DNA from: Xestospongia muta
Lineage: Eukaryota; Porifera; Demospongiae; Haplosclerida; Petrosiidae
DNA length: 64,000 bases
NCBI GenBank assembly: GCA_963693285.1
Contig: OY848926.1
Span: 4,324,501-4,388,500, forward strand
Reading direction: 5' to 3'
Below the pieces are notes generated by a model. The model was not told where the DNA came from and searched no databases. It saw only the letters and a program-made list of their open reading frames with translations. The translations under genes were made by a program, and so were the position numbers. Shown here one piece after another: positions 52,091-64,000 of the stretch (positions within the stretch are counted from its first letter, which is position 1; each line of letters starts with the position of its first letter).

Positions 52091-64000
<11,910 letters not shown>

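Overview
The window looks like a stretch of a compact, AT-rich, intron-dense early-branching animal genome, most likely a demosponge. That is an inference. It rests on metazoan gene content (GW182/TNRC6, Chibby, BuGZ/ZNF207, CENP-X, PSMD12, SCPEP1), very short GT..AG introns, promoters shared by divergent genes, and many simple repeats. No rRNA, tRNA, CRISPR array or virus-like gene was recognised.

Layout. 1-4620: three imperfect tandem copies of a repeat carrying a duplicated membrane-anchor exon. 4620-8245: gene-poor, with microsatellites and an old duplicated block. 8246-19788 (minus): one very long gene that I assembled from 21 exons with matching splice phases, encoding about 2441 residues. 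Domain order is CARD, unknown, Death domain, coiled coil, a long helical region, an SNTX-type MACPF-like module, FN3, a P-loop GTPase and a Cys-rich tail. 20567-21880: broken copies of pieces of this region. 22936-25762 (minus): serine carboxypeptidase (SCPEP1-like), head to head with Chibby (25828-26568, plus). 26766-27246 (minus): CENP-X, head to head with BuGZ/ZNF207 (27376-29973, plus). 29400-38050: a 2.8-kb unit repeated three times, holding the BuGZ last exon, a two-exon Death-domain-only gene on the minus strand and remains of a caspase-like gene. 38195-41697 (minus): an intact caspase-like (C14) gene with a proline-rich repeat region and a C-terminal Death domain. 42059-44719 (minus): PSMD12/Rpn5, head to head with a PH/coiled-coil gene (44944-49701, plus). 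49900-64000 (plus): GW182/TNRC6, running off the right edge, with two alternative coding first exons.

How they fit together. Housekeeping genes (proteasome lid, centromere/Fanconi histone fold, spindle matrix, miRNA silencing, basal body, lysosomal peptidase) are interleaved with a local group of death-fold genes: the CARD/Death/SNTX/GTPase giant, the caspase-Death gene and three Death-only genes. Adaptor-type domains, a protease, a pore-forming-type fold and a nucleotide switch within about 33 kb suggest a cell-death or innate-immune module. That function is inference; the domain order and exon phasing are read from the sequence.
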